Shown here in pieces: positions 63,932-64,000 of a stretch of 64,000 nucleotides of DNA (position 1 is the first letter of the stretch; each line of letters starts with the position of its first letter). The DNA is from an uncultured Bacteroides sp. (GTDB lineage Bacteria > Bacteroidota > Bacteroidia > Cytophagales > Cyclobacteriaceae): NCBI GenBank assembly GCA_902168185.1, contig CABHOV010000046.1, forward strand, positions 894,223 through 958,222, written 5' to 3'. The position numbers were made by a program, and so were the translations under genes. A model generated the notes under the pieces. That model had not been told where the DNA came from and searched no databases. It saw only the letters and a list, made by a program, of their open reading frames with translations.

Positions 63932-64000
63932 CATGGTATATATACATCGTGTCAACAAAAAATCGGAAATATTTGTTAGTAAGTTCAGTGTCAACCAAGG

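Noticed and set aside
1..64000. Insertion sequences, prophage or CRISPR arrays
   Set aside because: No transposase, integrase or phage structural gene was seen, and no set of regularly spaced identical repeats was found.

Overview
The window looks like a chromosomal segment of a Bacteroidota bacterium, most likely of the order Cytophagales. Supporting signs are two proteins with type IX secretion C-terminal sorting domains, a sigma/FecR/TonB-dependent receptor/DUF4249 cassette, type III glutamine synthetase, ribosomal protein THX, promoter -7 elements of the TAnnTTTG type, little sign of Shine-Dalgarno sequences, and a carotenoid operon of the kind common in pigmented Cytophagales. The genus assignment is inference. 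Most genes are housekeeping or ordinary accessory genes. No insertion sequence, prophage or CRISPR array was seen.

Layout. 1-3850: a partial PAS sensor with a single-domain response regulator, a membrane fatty-acid desaturase and a second response regulator. 3922-6084: type III glutamine synthetase. 6350-9909: a PAP2 phosphatase and two membrane glycosyltransferases (GT39 and GT2), possibly a polyprenyl-linked envelope sugar system. 9840-15511: a leftward run dnaG, ribBA, unknown secreted protein, surE, sterol-desaturase-like protein. 15736-17155: Fe-S carriers Mrp and a NifU C-terminal-domain protein. 17216-19196: a PH-like protein and a TPM-domain membrane protein. 19405-25584: secreted M43 metalloprotease, ddl, PASTA protein, T9SS cargo. 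25595-27368: site-2 protease and HAD phosphatase. 27575-33944: an ECF sigma, FecR, TonB receptor, DUF4249 operon with a lipoprotein gene behind it. 34158-37463: acyl desaturase, a long non-coding gap with hairpins, and a CHASE3/GAF sensor without an output domain. 37663-40069: tRNA-Met, Spx/ArsC-like protein and M1 aminopeptidase. 40137-48195: the complete trp operon (trpEGDCFB A) plus a DAHP synthase, preceded by a ribosome-controlled attenuator and the small ribosomal protein THX. 48337-57988: small unknown genes, a giant phosphoesterase/kinase-like/barrel fusion, an HD-PycTM protein, a GNAT, and an Lhr-like helicase. 58067-63931: a CarH-like B12 photoreceptor regulator, ECF sigma factor, crtI, crtB, idi and photolyase.

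The best candidates for new biology are four. First, the trp leader has a complete attenuator: an 18-residue peptide with three consecutive Trp codons, a pause hairpin, an antiterminator and a terminator, starting 3 nt after the THX stop codon. Second, the 1232-residue outer-membrane protein joins a metallophosphoesterase, an apparently uncharacterised kinase-like middle domain and a BamA-like barrel. Third, a predicted light-switch promoter of the carotenoid/photolyase operon carries TTxAACATT repeats spaced 21 and 42 bp apart. Fourth, an HD phosphohydrolase is fused to the PycTM membrane effector domain outside any recognisable Pycsar operon. Smaller oddities are a DnaG that has lost all four zinc ligands and a tRNA-Met whose T-loop swaps the nearly invariant T54-A58 pair.
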